The notes beneath the pieces are model-generated. The model was not told the DNA's origin. It saw nothing but the letters and a program-made list of their open reading frames with translations, and did no database searches. This document shows positions 23,825 to 32,470 of a stretch of DNA of 33,672 nucleotides, piece after piece. Every line of letters starts with the position of its first letter. Position 1 is the first letter of the stretch. A program made the position numbers and the translations under genes. The stretch comes from Candidatus Gastranaerophilales bacterium (GTDB lineage Bacteria; Cyanobacteriota; Vampirovibrionia; Gastranaerophilales; Gastranaerophilaceae), in NCBI GenBank assembly GCA_944323625.1, contig CALUTD010000022.1, positions 1-33,672 of the forward strand, given 5' to 3'.

Positions 23825-25669
23825 TTAGCCGGCAACAAAAATATTACCTTCCACTTCCTGAACATTATATTTTTCACAGAAGTTACCAAAAGAATCTTTT
23901 GCTTCAGGAGAATCATATACAATACCTGTTGTTAAATCCGTATTTTTTGAAAAATCACTCATTAAGAATTCAGGTATTCCAAAATATTTATTTTCAGGGG
24001 TATTACCTTTTGTGTTGTATTCATTTGCTACATCTTTAATAAGCTTTAAATAAGCTTCCGCCGTTCCGATGTCATCCCAAACTGCAGGTTTCCCACCTTT
24101 TGCTTCTAAAGGTACGGTATAAACTTTCATTTTGTTGCCGTCAGAATCCAATAATTCGCCGTTATTTGCCATTTCTACTATTTTAGGCATTACATGAGCG
24201 CCAAGCCCTGTTTCTTTTGAATCTAATATACCTTTTGCCATTAATACTTTAGATGCTTGAGGGCTTAAGAAATAGAAACCGGGGTTCGCAAGGAATGTAT
24301 TTTCATCATTTGGGTTAAGAGCAGTTTGAACTTTTTTGAATTCATCCATTGCTTTTGCATAAGAGCCATGTTCTACGAAATCAGACGGCAATGGAGCATC
24401 GGATGTATATTTTGGTTTTTCCAAAAATTCTTTTATTTGTAAATTTCCGGATTTGTCCTGTTCAACACCCAAAAGACCGAAAGATTTAGCTCTTTGAGCA
24501 TTAACCGGATAATAAGGAATTATAAGTGCTGCATTGGGTAGAGATTTTAATGCATGATATGTTCTTGTTATATCCGCGTTTGTGAAGATATCTGCGTTCA
24601 AAATAATAGAACTCTTATCATTTTTTATCAAGTCACGAACCAAGCCTTCTGCAATTGCACCGCCATCTGTTTTATATTTATTTACGTGATAAGTATTATC
24701 ATTTTCCGGTATTTCATGTGCCTGACTTAAATACGTAATTGAATCATCATCACTTCCGCTAATTATACCTGCACCGGATGCTAAATTTAAAGCAGAGGCT
24801 ATTATACGGTATCTGTCATCGGTTGGAAGTTTGCCCGAAGGTTTATTTTCTGCTTCTCTTGTTATATTAAAAAATCTTTCGCCAAAACCACCTGCAGGAA
24901 TTACTACTGTCGGATCATCTTCTTTTACTTCCTCATAGTAATCACCTTTCACAGCTTGAGAATGCAAATCCGAATTTGTGTATAAATCTACAGCATTTAA
25001 TGTTCTCGGTTCTTTATTTAAAGTTGTTATTACAGTTCTTCCTTTAAAAGAAACAGGCACTGATTTTACATCACCCGAATTCGGTACAGGTTCATAATCG
25101 CCTATCATTTTAAATTCAAAACCATCACCTTTTAATTTACTTCCTGCAAGCATTTTTATTGCTTTACCGTTTAATGACGGATCTTTTACGGTAATTTCAG
25201 GCATGTATTTACCTTGTTTATAAATAACGACAGGCAATTCATCTTTTGATTTTGTTGCATCTATAACGCCTTCAAAAATATGATTACCTTTGTCATTTGA
25301 TATATTAATTATTTCTTTTTCACCATCTGTATACTTTTCAAAATTTAAACCTACCGCATTAAGGTGTTCTGTTCCTGATGGCATTTTCTTTAAAGGTAAA
25401 TCCACATTTTCATTTATTACAAGTATATTAGGAATTCTTATTTCCTTATTTCCAATTATTTCTTTTTCAAAACTTGTTAATTCTTCACTTGCACCAAAGC
25501 TTACATTGGATTTAACTCCGTTCATAGCCTGATAAGCACTAAGGTATTTTGCACCGGCTAAAGGCTGTGCATTAGAATTTTGACCTGCCGGTTTGTTTTG
25601 AACATTTGTTTTCTTTTGCACGGATTTTGAATTTATAACAGAATTAACCGCACCGATTTTGTTTATCAT
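23825..25669 (-). CDS. sugar-phosphate nucleotidyltransferase with ~250-residue N-terminal extension
   Basis: 614 residues. The catalytic NTP_transferase fold begins at about 255: VVIPAGGFGERFF (nucleotide loop), ILNADIF at 356-362 (metal site), FLEKPK at 415-420, NPGFYFLS at 462-469 and VWDDIGTAEAYLK at 530-542. These match glucose-1-phosphate adenylyl- or mannose-1-phosphate guanylyl-transferases, which make nucleotide sugars for glycans or glycogen. Residues 1-250 do not resemble that family; they start with a low-complexity Asn/Gln/Lys-rich stretch ending in NVSFGA and continue as a beta-rich region. The left-handed helix repeats seen at the C-terminus of some relatives are not evident. 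It stands alone, between a terminator and a divergent kinase gene. The sugar cannot be told. Confidence 0.82.
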   Translation of the reverse strand: MINKIGAVNSVINSKSVQKKTNVQNKPAGQNSNAQPLAGAKYLSAYQAMNGVKSNVSFGASEELTSFEKEIIGNKEIRIPNILVINENVDLPLKKMPSGTEHLNAVGLNFEKYTDGEKEIINISNDKGNHIFEGVIDATKSKDELPVVIYKQGKYMPEITVKDPSLNGKAIKMLAGSKLKGDGFEFKMIGDYEPVPNSGDVKSVPVSFKGRTVITTLNKEPRTLNAVDLYTNSDLHSQAVKGDYYEEVKEDDPTVVIPAGGFGERFFNITREAENKPSGKLPTDDRYRIIASALNLASGAGIISGSDDDSITYLSQAHEIPENDNTYHVNKYKTDGGAIAEGLVRDLIKNDKSSIILNADIFTNADITRTYHALKSLPNAALIIPYYPVNAQRAKSFGLLGVEQDKSGNLQIKEFLEKPKYTSDAPLPSDFVEHGSYAKAMDEFKKVQTALNPNDENTFLANPGFYFLSPQASKVLMAKGILDSKETGLGAHVMPKIVEMANNGELLDSDGNKMKVYTVPLEAKGGKPAVWDDIGTAEAYLKLIKDVANEYNTKGNTPENKYFGIPEFLMSDFSKNTDLTTGIVYDSPEAKDSFGNFCEKYNVQEVEGNIFVAG

Positions 25670-25839
25670 TTTAAACTCCTTTTTCTCGTACTCTCTTTCT
25701 TACCACACATATATTTTTTAAAAGAATACACTAACACAAAACCCAAAAATAATTTTTTTTTCACTTTTATCTAAAAATAATAACACTTTTTACAAAATTT
25801 TACATATTTGAAAATTAAATGTTATAATTTTTGAAGATT

Positions 25840-27591
25840 ATGAACAAAAAAATCTTTTATCTTAGTGCTAGAAGCAAATATATTTTATCGGGCTTAATAT
25901 TCGGAGCTTTTATTTTAGGCGGCGCCGTTATACTTTGTATTAATGACATTAATAATAAACTTGATAAAACATACTTTGATTTTGCACAGATGACTGCAAA
26001 AACAATTGCAAAACAAATTAATATTGATAAAGATACAAATATTTTATCAAAACAATTTGCCAACATTCTTTTACAAAATAACGATATATCATTTATTGAA
26101 TACAAAGACAAAGACAATAATGTAATTTATTCTTCTAAAAAAGAATTACCGAATGAAGATGAAAATACCCTTATAAGTGTTAGTTCTCAAGTTTTAACAG
26201 ATAACAAGATGAATGGTTCCGTGACAATAGGATTAACCGGTGGCATAATAAAAAACACATCAAAAGGAATAAAAACATCTTTAATAAGTATTTTTGCTTA
26301 TGTCGGACTCGTACTTTTTATAATATTTATAATAAATTTCATTTTAATGACAAAAGAGCTAAAAAAAATATATCAAGGTGTAAAACAGATATCAACAGGG
26401 AAATTCGGATATAAACTGGAATCCGAAAATATGCCTGAGTTAACTGATGCATTTAATAATATGTCAAATCTGCTTTCTCAATATGAAGAACAAAATATAG
26501 AACAATTAACACTTGAGAGAAATAAGCTTGAAGCCGTACTTATGAGCATTATTAACGGAGTAATTGTATGTGATAATTTTGATACCGTGGTCTTAGCAAA
26601 TTGTGCAGCACTTACAATGCTTGATACAGATGAGAAAAATTTTATTAATAAAAAAATTCAAAGCTATATAGATTCTCACGGGCAACAATGTTTTCTTGAC
26701 AAAATCGAAGAATTTAAAGATACACCTTTAAATATTATTGAACAAAAACCTGTAGAGTTTAATATTGAAGCGGGGAAAAGGACAATAAAAGCAATGATTT
26801 CACCAATGTTTTCCAAACAACAGGATTATGTAGGTTATATTATAGTTTTAATTGACATCACGCGTGAAACGGAGGTAAACAAACTAAAAAACACTTTTAT
26901 TTCAAACGTTTCACACGAACTGAGAACTCCCGTAACAGTTTTAAGAACATATATAGATACTTTATGCCACAACAGCGATGACTTTGATAATGAAACAAAA
27001 AAAGAATTTATGCAAACAATTGATACGGAAGCCAAAAGGCTGCATACAATGGTAAATGATATTTTAGACTTTTCACGGCTTGAATCGGGAAATGTATGTT
27101 TAAAAAAAGAATATTCCGATATAAATAATTTACTTTCTCAAAATATAAATTCCATCAAAATTCTTGCAGATGAAAAAAATATTAAAATAGATTTCTACCC
27201 GTTAGAAAACTTGCAGCCCGTACCTGTTAATGTTGAAAGTATGGATAGAGTTATAAGAAATTTATTATCCAATGCAATAAAATACTCACCAGAAAATACA
27301 AATATACTCGTTAAAAGCGGGCTTTGTGATGATAAGAAATATATTTGGTTTAGCGTTAAAGATAACGGTATCGGAATAGCCAAAGAACATTTAGAAAAGA
27401 TTTTTGACAGATTTTACAGGGTCGAAAATGCAACTCATACAATAAAAGGAACGGGACTCGGGCTTCACCTTGTGAAAATAACAGTAGAAAAACATCATAA
27501 CGGTAAAATTCAAGTTGACAGTAAATTAAATGAAGGTTCAACGTTCACAGTATTTCTGCCTGTTGAAACAGATGAAAATGAACTTGTTTAA
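25840..27591 (+). CDS. membrane sensor histidine kinase (orphan, PhoR/VicK-like)
   Basis: 583 residues from the ATG at 25840; a TTG nine bases earlier gives no better ribosome site. Order: membrane segment about 14-34, periplasmic sensor about 35-145, membrane segment about 149-169, HAMP about 170-225, PAS-like about 230-345, dimerisation domain with phospho-acceptor His359 (FISNVSHELRTP), N box (NLLSNAIKYSPEN), G1 (VKDNGIGIA), F box (IFDRFYRV) and G2 (GTGLGLHL). All catalytic boxes are intact. It should sense an envelope signal and phosphorylate a response regulator. No response regulator lies next to it. TATAAT at 25823-25828 may be its -10 but is very close to the start. Confidence 0.93.
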   Translation: MNKKIFYLSARSKYILSGLIFGAFILGGAVILCINDINNKLDKTYFDFAQMTAKTIAKQINIDKDTNILSKQFANILLQNNDISFIEYKDKDNNVIYSSKKELPNEDENTLISVSSQVLTDNKMNGSVTIGLTGGIIKNTSKGIKTSLISIFAYVGLVLFIIFIINFILMTKELKKIYQGVKQISTGKFGYKLESENMPELTDAFNNMSNLLSQYEEQNIEQLTLERNKLEAVLMSIINGVIVCDNFDTVVLANCAALTMLDTDEKNFINKKIQSYIDSHGQQCFLDKIEEFKDTPLNIIEQKPVEFNIEAGKRTIKAMISPMFSKQQDYVGYIIVLIDITRETEVNKLKNTFISNVSHELRTPVTVLRTYIDTLCHNSDDFDNETKKEFMQTIDTEAKRLHTMVNDILDFSRLESGNVCLKKEYSDINNLLSQNINSIKILADEKNIKIDFYPLENLQPVPVNVESMDRVIRNLLSNAIKYSPENTNILVKSGLCDDKKYIWFSVKDNGIGIAKEHLEKIFDRFYRVENATHTIKGTGLGLHLVKITVEKHHNGKIQVDSKLNEGSTFTVFLPVETDENELV

Positions 27592-27722
27592 ACAAAAGCT
27601 ACTAACTTAGTCTGTAGAATTTTCTGTACAAAAAAATTGTCTAAATGATTAAAACCGGCATGAAAAATTAATCCGGTGTTGCCCGCATAGATTTAATCAA
27701 GTTAGAAGCCGGCTTTGCCTTA

Positions 27723-27792
27723 AAAATAAGTTAAGTAATGTTTAAATAAGTTAATCAAGTTAGAAACCGGCTATGCCGGTCAGGTTGCCGGA
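27723..27792 (+). repeat. 70-base dispersed repeat (copy also at 30019-30089)
   Basis: AAAATAAGTTAAGTAATG and onward through the CAAGTTAGAAaCCGGCT unit to TCAGGTTG(C/A)CGGA. The copy at 30019 differs by a few bases and one extra A. It contains a CCGGC/GCCGG hairpin. The two copies lie on either side of recA. Confidence 0.8.
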
Positions 27793-27830
27793 GGGGAGTG
27801 CTTCTTTTTACAGTAAACATTATTTTATAT

Positions 27831-28013
27831 GTCATCCTGAAGAGCGAAGCGAGCTCAGGATCTTACCGGCATGGAGTGATAACATGAAACTATGAATATC
27901 AAATTTTATGAAATCATTGTGTAATTCCCTATTGGTAAGATTCTGAACAGTGCGAAAAATTAACTGAAATGGATGAATTAATTTTTCTGCACTTTCAGAA
28001 TGACAGTATGTAT
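27831..28013 (+). repeat. MITE-like element bounded by GTCATCCTGA / TCAGAATGAC
   Basis: Starts GTCATCCTGAAGAGCGAAGC and ends TCAGAATGAC. Each end can fold back by itself (for example CCTGA..GAGC..GCTCAGG). The internal part (CTTACC...AACATGAAACT...GGTAAGATTCTGAA) matches the 133-base repeats at the right edge. No transposase is encoded, so it would need one supplied from elsewhere. Confidence 0.65.
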
Positions 28014-28196
28014 TTTTTCTTTTTGTCACTAAATTGTATAAATCTTGCCGTCATCCTGAAAGCGGATTTCCCGCCCGCAGCGGCGGGTTTCTAGTTTGGT
28101 TCAACTTAATTTTGACATAGATTAACTTATTTGTGCAGTGGAGCGGAACGCCGAAGAGGCGAAAATCGGTCGAAGCGGAAGAACAATCCTCTCACC

Positions 28197-28284
28197 GTCA
28201 TTCTGAAAAGTCTAAAAATCAAGCAATTTATTGCGTAGATTTTGACTTGTTCAGAATCTTACCAACTGAAAATTACAAGTTAAT
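28197..28284 (+). repeat. 88-base repeat left of recA
   Basis: Starts GTCATTCTGAAAAGTC and ends in CAAGTTAAT. It differs from the copy at 29749-29836 at four positions. It has an internal inverted repeat (GTCTAAAAATC with GATTTTGAC) and a CTTACC motif like the other elements. Confidence 0.8.
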
Positions 28285-28522
28285 TTGGTTAGAAACCGGC
28301 GCTGCAGAAAAATAGGTTGGATAATATCAAAAACGAGTTAAGCAAGTTAGAAGCCGGCTCTGCCGGAAAATAAGTTGAATAATGTTTAAATAAGTTAATC
28401 CAATGTCGCCCGGTTAAACGTGCTTTTGGTTGTTTATATTGATGAAACCAAGCCCGGACAATCTTGGATATGTTATTCGTTTTGTATCAAAAAGTAAAGT
28501 AGTATTTTTATCCTAATTAAAA

Positions 28523-28531
28523 TGATATAAT
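28523..28531 (+). promoter_or_regulatory. extended -10 promoter of recA
   Basis: TGATATAAT: an extended -10 (TG, one base, TATAAT). No good -35 lies 17 bases upstream, as expected for extended -10 promoters. Start of transcription would be near 28538, about 20 bases before the ATG. I see no clear LexA box. Confidence 0.55.
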
Positions 28532-28558
28532 ATTAACTGTAGAAAAAGGGATTAAAAA

Positions 28559-29581
28559 ATGGTTACAAAAGAAAAAGAAACAGTAAATATTTCGGAAGAA
28601 AGACAAAAAGCGCTCAAAATTGCAATAGACAAGATAGAAAAAGATTTTGGCAAAGGCTCAATTATGAGACTCGGTGATAAACCTGCAGTAGCGGTTGAAA
28701 CAATACCGACAGGCGCGCTGTCATTGGATGTTGCGCTAGGTATAGGTGGAATACCAAGGGGAAGAATTATAGAAGTGTATGGACCTGAAGCGAGTGGTAA
28801 AACAACCTTGGCACAACATATTGTGGCAGAATGTCAAAAGAAGGGCGGGATTGCAGCATTTGTTGATGCAGAACATGCACTCGACCCTGAATATGCAAGA
28901 AATTTAGGGGTAAACGTAGATGAGCTTCTTATTTCACAACCTGATACAGGTGAACAGGCATTGGAAATAACTGAAGAACTTGTACGCTCTGCTGCCGTTG
29001 ATGTTGTAGTTGTTGACTCAGTAGCGGCACTTGTTCCAAAAGATGAAATTGAAGGGGCAATGGAAGATAAACAAATGGGACTTCAGGCAAGATTAATGTC
29101 TAAAGCTCTCAGAAAATTAACAGGTATTGTAAGCAAAACCAATACAACTGTTATTTTTATCAATCAACTAAGACAAAAAATCGGAGTTTCTTACGGCAAC
29201 CCCGAAACAACAACCGGCGGAAATGCGCTTAAATATTATGCAAGTATTAGACTTGATATCAGAAAAATTGAAACTTTAAAGAAAGATGACAAAGAAGTAG
29301 GAAACAGAGTAAAAGTTAAAGTTGTTAAAAATAAAGTTGCACCTCCGTTTAGGATTGCCGAATTTGATATTATTTACGGCAAAGGTATAAGTAAATCAGG
29401 CTGCATACTTGATATGGCGGTAAGTTTAGATATAGTTAAAAAAGCGGGAGCATGGTTTAGTTATAATGATGAAAAATTAGGACAGGGCCGCGACAAGGTT
29501 AAGGATCTATTTGCCGAAAATCCTGCGCTTGAAGCTGAAATTGAAGAAAAAGTCAGAGAAGCTTTAAAACCTAAAGAATAA
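28559..29581 (+). CDS. recA: RecA recombinase
   Basis: 340 residues, normal length and without an intein. Walker A GPEASGKT at 75-82, Walker [11 protein letters not shown] near 140-150, and the DNA-binding L2 region [21 protein letters not shown]. It forms ATP-dependent filaments on single-stranded DNA for homologous recombination and SOS signalling. The ATG follows AAAAAGGGA. It is a single-gene transcript with its own promoter and terminator and is enclosed on both sides by dispersed repeats. RecA activity would be needed for any gene conversion between the pilin copies at 3175-5645. Confidence 0.98.
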   Translation: MVTKEKETVNISEERQKALKIAIDKIEKDFGKGSIMRLGDKPAVAVETIPTGALSLDVALGIGGIPRGRIIEVYGPEASGKTTLAQHIVAECQKKGGIAAFVDAEHALDPEYARNLGVNVDELLISQPDTGEQALEITEELVRSAAVDVVVVDSVAALVPKDEIEGAMEDKQMGLQARLMSKALRKLTGIVSKTNTTVIFINQLRQKIGVSYGNPETTTGGNALKYYASIRLDIRKIETLKKDDKEVGNRVKVKVVKNKVAPPFRIAEFDIIYGKGISKSGCILDMAVSLDIVKKAGAWFSYNDEKLGQGRDKVKDLFAENPALEAEIEEKVREALKPKE

Positions 29582-29603
29582 AAGTTAATTCAAAAAAATG
29601 TAC

Positions 29604-29631
29604 AAAAAAGCAGAACAATTTCTGCTTTTTT
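29604..29631 (+). terminator. recA terminator
   Basis: Arms AAAAAAGCAGAA and TTCTGCTTTTTT with loop CAAT, ending in a T run, 23 bases after the recA stop. Confidence 0.85.
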
Positions 29632-29748
29632 TGTAATGAAATAAAGATGTCAACCTTGTATATGTCAACTAATTCAATGACATTTAATTTTATTGTCTTG
29701 TCATTATTTTGCCATCAAACTACACAACATATAAAAAATTAATTTCCT

Positions 29749-29836
29749 GTCATCCTGAAAAGTCTAAAAATCAAGCAATTTATTGCGTAGATTTTGACTT
29801 GTTCAGGATCTTACCAACTGAGAATTATAAGTTAAT
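29749..29836 (+). repeat. 88-base repeat right of recA
   Basis: Partner of the copy at 28197-28284, same orientation, four differences. Direct repeats of this size on both sides could allow excision or duplication of the 1.5-kb segment carrying recA. Confidence 0.8.
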
Positions 29837-29858
29837 CAAGTTAGAAGCCGGCTCTGCC

Positions 29859-29953
29859 GGTTCAGAATCTTACCAGTTCTGAATTACACATGTATTTTTC
29901 AGGGTTATATCTTTGTAAATTCATGTTATCGTTCCAAACTGGCAAGAACCTGA
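29859..29953 (-). repeat. diverged inverted copy of the right-edge element
   Basis: TTCAGAATCTTACC...GAATTACACATG...TCATGTTATC...GGCAAGAACCTGAA is the reverse-complement pattern of the inner part of the repeats at 33358 and 33540. Confidence 0.6.
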
Positions 29954-30171
29954 AATTAACTACTTAAATAATTAAGGTTAAAAGCAATTTAATCAAGTTA
30001 GAAGCCGGGTATGCCTTAAAAATAAGTTAAGTAATGTTTAAAATAAGTTAATCAAGTTAGAAGCCGGCTCTGCCGGTCAGGTTGACGGATAGTACTTTTT
30101 GTTATTTGCTTAAAAAAATACTTCAATTGTCATACTTATAAATTTTAAGTAATTTGGTGACAAAAAAGAAA

Positions 30172-30205
30172 AAATAAACGGAAGAATTTATTCTTCCGTT
30201 TATTT
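30172..30205 (-). terminator. terminator of the UPF0173-DUF3326-prepilin operon
   Basis: 15-base arms (AAATAAACGGAAGAA at 30172-30186 and its complement at 30191-30205) with a four-base loop, and a T-rich run on the minus strand, six bases after the prepilin stop. Confidence 0.88.
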
Positions 30206-30210
30206 GTAAT

Positions 30211-31476
30211 TTATAAATTAAACCTGAACAATGGTTTTATCGGATCCGCATAACATTCATCATAACACCCTTCGGGTAAATTTCCATCATCGTCCCTTAC
30301 ACAACCGTTGTTATTCCCGGGACAGCCGTCAGCAGTATCAAAACCATCCGGGCAATAATTTGGATATAAAGATCTGTCAGAAGTACCTGATTGGCAAAAC
30401 TTATATCTGTATGAGCCTACGGTTCCCGTTCCGCCTACAAGGTTACCTGCCTGGCTATTTTCTATATAGTTTAACAAATACCTGCAATCACCCTGTCCAT
30501 CCTCAAACAGACACTTTGCATCAAGCGCCTTTTCTGCATCTTCACCAAAATCACTGTAATTATAACCTCTAACCCTGGTATTTAAGTAATTTACAAATCC
30601 GTCACCTACCCGTTTATTATTACCTGCCACGCCAAGCGGGAATATTACTCCGTTATCCATTATCATAAATGTAACTATATCGGGAAGTTTTTGACTATCT
30701 CTATTAGCCGTATCAGTTTCGCCCTCTCTAGGGCTTAAAATATTAGGTCTTCTTGTGCCGTTTAAATCTACGGCAATTAGTCTAAAACCAAAATCTTCAG
30801 ATACATCACTTGCTTCTTCATATCTTTTACTAATATAATATCTTTGACCGTTTGTTGTTGTAAAATTTGGAGAATCAGGGTCAAATATCTCACTACGACC
30901 TTTTCCCAAAATATAAGGTACGTCGTCGTATCCGTCTATAGAATTAGAAGTATAACCAATATTATGTAAATTATCACAATCAATATCCCCTGCAGTATTT
31001 GCCATTGCTGCAAAACGATCACAAAAATTAAAATTACCAACTGGATCAACTGGCCATGTCTTATCAACATTATTAGGATTGCAATATGGTATACCATTTT
31101 TTTGTCTGACACCCTCGCCACCTCTTCCCGGATAAGTACATCCGGCAGTTGAATCTTCAGGATGTTCACAAGTTATTTCACCTTCAAAATCAGGTTTTAA
31201 AATTGTAGTAGGATTACCATTTCTTTTCAAGCAAGTAATCTTCATATCATCACCATTTCTATTATTACCTTCTTCATCTACCAACGGTGAATCAGCGCTT
31301 ACTTCCCACATAGAGCGGACAAGTATTTTCATATTGTTAAAAGCATGATAAGTCAATGCCGTATAAGAAGATGTGGCTGCTTTAATTGCCTGAACCGACA
31401 TTGCCATTATTATACCTACTATGGTAAAACAAACCAAAAGTTCGGTCATTGTAAAGTTTAGCTTATTTCTTTTCAT
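30211..31476 (-). CDS. large prepilin-like protein with Cys-rich domain
   Basis: 421 residues, about twice the usual pilin length. MKRNKLNFTMTELLVCFTIV is a prepilin-type signal with Asn at -1, Phe at +1 and Glu at +5, then a hydrophobic helix. The exported part has more than a dozen cysteines, suggesting several disulfides, for example CDRFAAMANTAGDIDCDNLH and the tail CPGNNNGCVRDDDG...CYDECYADP. It contains VDLNGTRRPNIL, a variant of the pilin motif. AAGGA lies nine bases before the ATG, inside the end of the DUF3326 gene, which it overlaps by 14 bases. It may be a minor or tip pilin, or a pseudopilin of a secretion system. Confidence 0.78.
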   Translation of the reverse strand: MKRNKLNFTMTELLVCFTIVGIIMAMSVQAIKAATSSYTALTYHAFNNMKILVRSMWEVSADSPLVDEEGNNRNGDDMKITCLKRNGNPTTILKPDFEGEITCEHPEDSTAGCTYPGRGGEGVRQKNGIPYCNPNNVDKTWPVDPVGNFNFCDRFAAMANTAGDIDCDNLHNIGYTSNSIDGYDDVPYILGKGRSEIFDPDSPNFTTTNGQRYYISKRYEEASDVSEDFGFRLIAVDLNGTRRPNILSPREGETDTANRDSQKLPDIVTFMIMDNGVIFPLGVAGNNKRVGDGFVNYLNTRVRGYNYSDFGEDAEKALDAKCLFEDGQGDCRYLLNYIENSQAGNLVGGTGTVGSYRYKFCQSGTSDRSLYPNYCPDGFDTADGCPGNNNGCVRDDDGNLPEGCYDECYADPIKPLFRFNL

Positions 31477-32470
31477 TCAGTAATTCCTTTAATTTTTGAC
31501 TGCATTTTTCATACGTACTTATTTGTATTATATCATTTTTCTTTATAATGTCTTTTGTAATTTTTAAAACGGTTTTATTTTCTTCCACGGCAAAAACTTT
31601 TATGTTTCGTTCAAGAGCATCAAAAACTATCGAAGCTCCCAAAGAATTATAAGGCATTATTAAGGCTTTTAGTTTATCCGTACTTAAATACTGTTCCACA
31701 TTTGTATAAGAAAATAACGGTGCATTATTTAATGCAATTAATAAACATGGCAAAAAAGTAGGTGTTATATATTCCGCTGCAGCTCTTTTATCTACAATTT
31801 CCGTATCTGTTTCAATATTTTCAAATGCCGGTGCGTGAACACACATAACTTTTAACTCTCGAGTTAAATAATGTGAAACAACAGCCTCAACACCACCTAT
31901 AATATCTATTCCTTCACCATTTTTATAGTTATCTTCGGGCGGTTCATCAAATTTTAATACAACTGCTATTGCATTACATCCCTTTTCGATAAGTTTTTTC
32001 CCGGCTCTTACAAGTGTTTTATTGTTAATAACACTGCCTGAAGAAATACCCCCTGATACCTTATAAAACTCAACACCCGCATTTTCATCAGTTATCTCAT
32101 AAGCGTGAACATCTATCCCATAAACTGTTTTTACGGCATTTATAGTATTAATATGTACATTTAATATTTCTTGAGATATTGCTCTGTCAAATATCACACC
32201 TATTTTGTTATTACAAGAAGGAATAAGAGAAACTTCGCCTTTAATGAATTTAGTCAAAATCCAGCCTTCAGTATAAAGCATATTATCGGAAATACCCGAA
32301 AAACACGCTGCATTTACAACATTAGGGTTGACTATAACATTAAAATCTTTTGCAAACATTTTTGCGGTTTGTGAAGCATCGCCGGCAAAACCACCCACGG
32401 AAGCGCCAATCCCTGTAGGTACAACCAAAGCTATTAAGGGTTTTGCTTCATCATAACTCAACATATTCAT
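31463..32470 (-). CDS. DUF3326 family protein
   Basis: 335 residues. The start (IALVVPTGIGASVGGFAGDA), the PNVVNAACFSGISDNMLYTEG stretch and the GSVINNKTLVRAGKKL segment agree with the DUF3326 family as I remember it from cyanobacteria. No enzyme activity is known to me. The VPTGIGASVGG glycine-rich loop and the GCNAIAVVLKFDEPPED region suggest a ligand-binding alpha/beta fold without membrane segments. The start at 32470 overlaps the end of the upstream hydrolase gene by 20 bases; an ATG six bases later is also possible. Middle gene of a three-gene overlapping operon, which implies coupled translation. Confidence 0.75.
   Translation of the reverse strand: MNMLSYDEAKPLIALVVPTGIGASVGGFAGDASQTAKMFAKDFNVIVNPNVVNAACFSGISDNMLYTEGWILTKFIKGEVSLIPSCNNKIGVIFDRAISQEILNVHINTINAVKTVYGIDVHAYEITDENAGVEFYKVSGGISSGSVINNKTLVRAGKKLIEKGCNAIAVVLKFDEPPEDNYKNGEGIDIIGGVEAVVSHYLTRELKVMCVHAPAFENIETDTEIVDKRAAAEYITPTFLPCLLIALNNAPLFSYTNVEQYLSTDKLKALIMPYNSLGASIVFDALERNIKVFAVEENKTVLKITKDIIKKNDIIQISTYEKCSQKLKELLNEKK

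Larger units (their letters stand above)
27592..28522. other. repeat-filled intergenic region before recA
   Basis: About 930 bases without a credible gene. It holds copies of a 'CAAGTTAGAAGCCGGCTCTG' unit (27695-27720, 27753-27779, 28341-28366), a GTCATCCTGA-bounded element (27831-28013), a GTCATCCTGA-headed hairpin near 28050 with a GCCGCTGCGGGCGG-type stem, and an 88-base repeat shared with the far side of recA (28197-28284). Base composition is higher in G+C than the coding neighbours. Confidence 0.7.
29640..30171. other. repeat-filled intergenic region after recA
   Basis: About 530 bases without a credible gene. It contains the 88-base repeat (29749-29836), CAAGTTAGAAGCCGG units at 29831-29860, 29991-30016 and 30050-30076, an inverted and diverged copy of the right-edge element (29859-29953), and the 70-base repeat (30019-30089). 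Confidence 0.7.

Noticed and set aside
27831-28029. 65-codon minus-strand ORF in the repeat region
   Set aside because: It lies wholly in a GTCATCCTGA-bounded repeat and has no family resemblance.
28133-28315. 60-codon plus-strand ORF before recA
   Set aside because: Formed by the dispersed repeats and their hairpins; composition and sequence are not protein-like.
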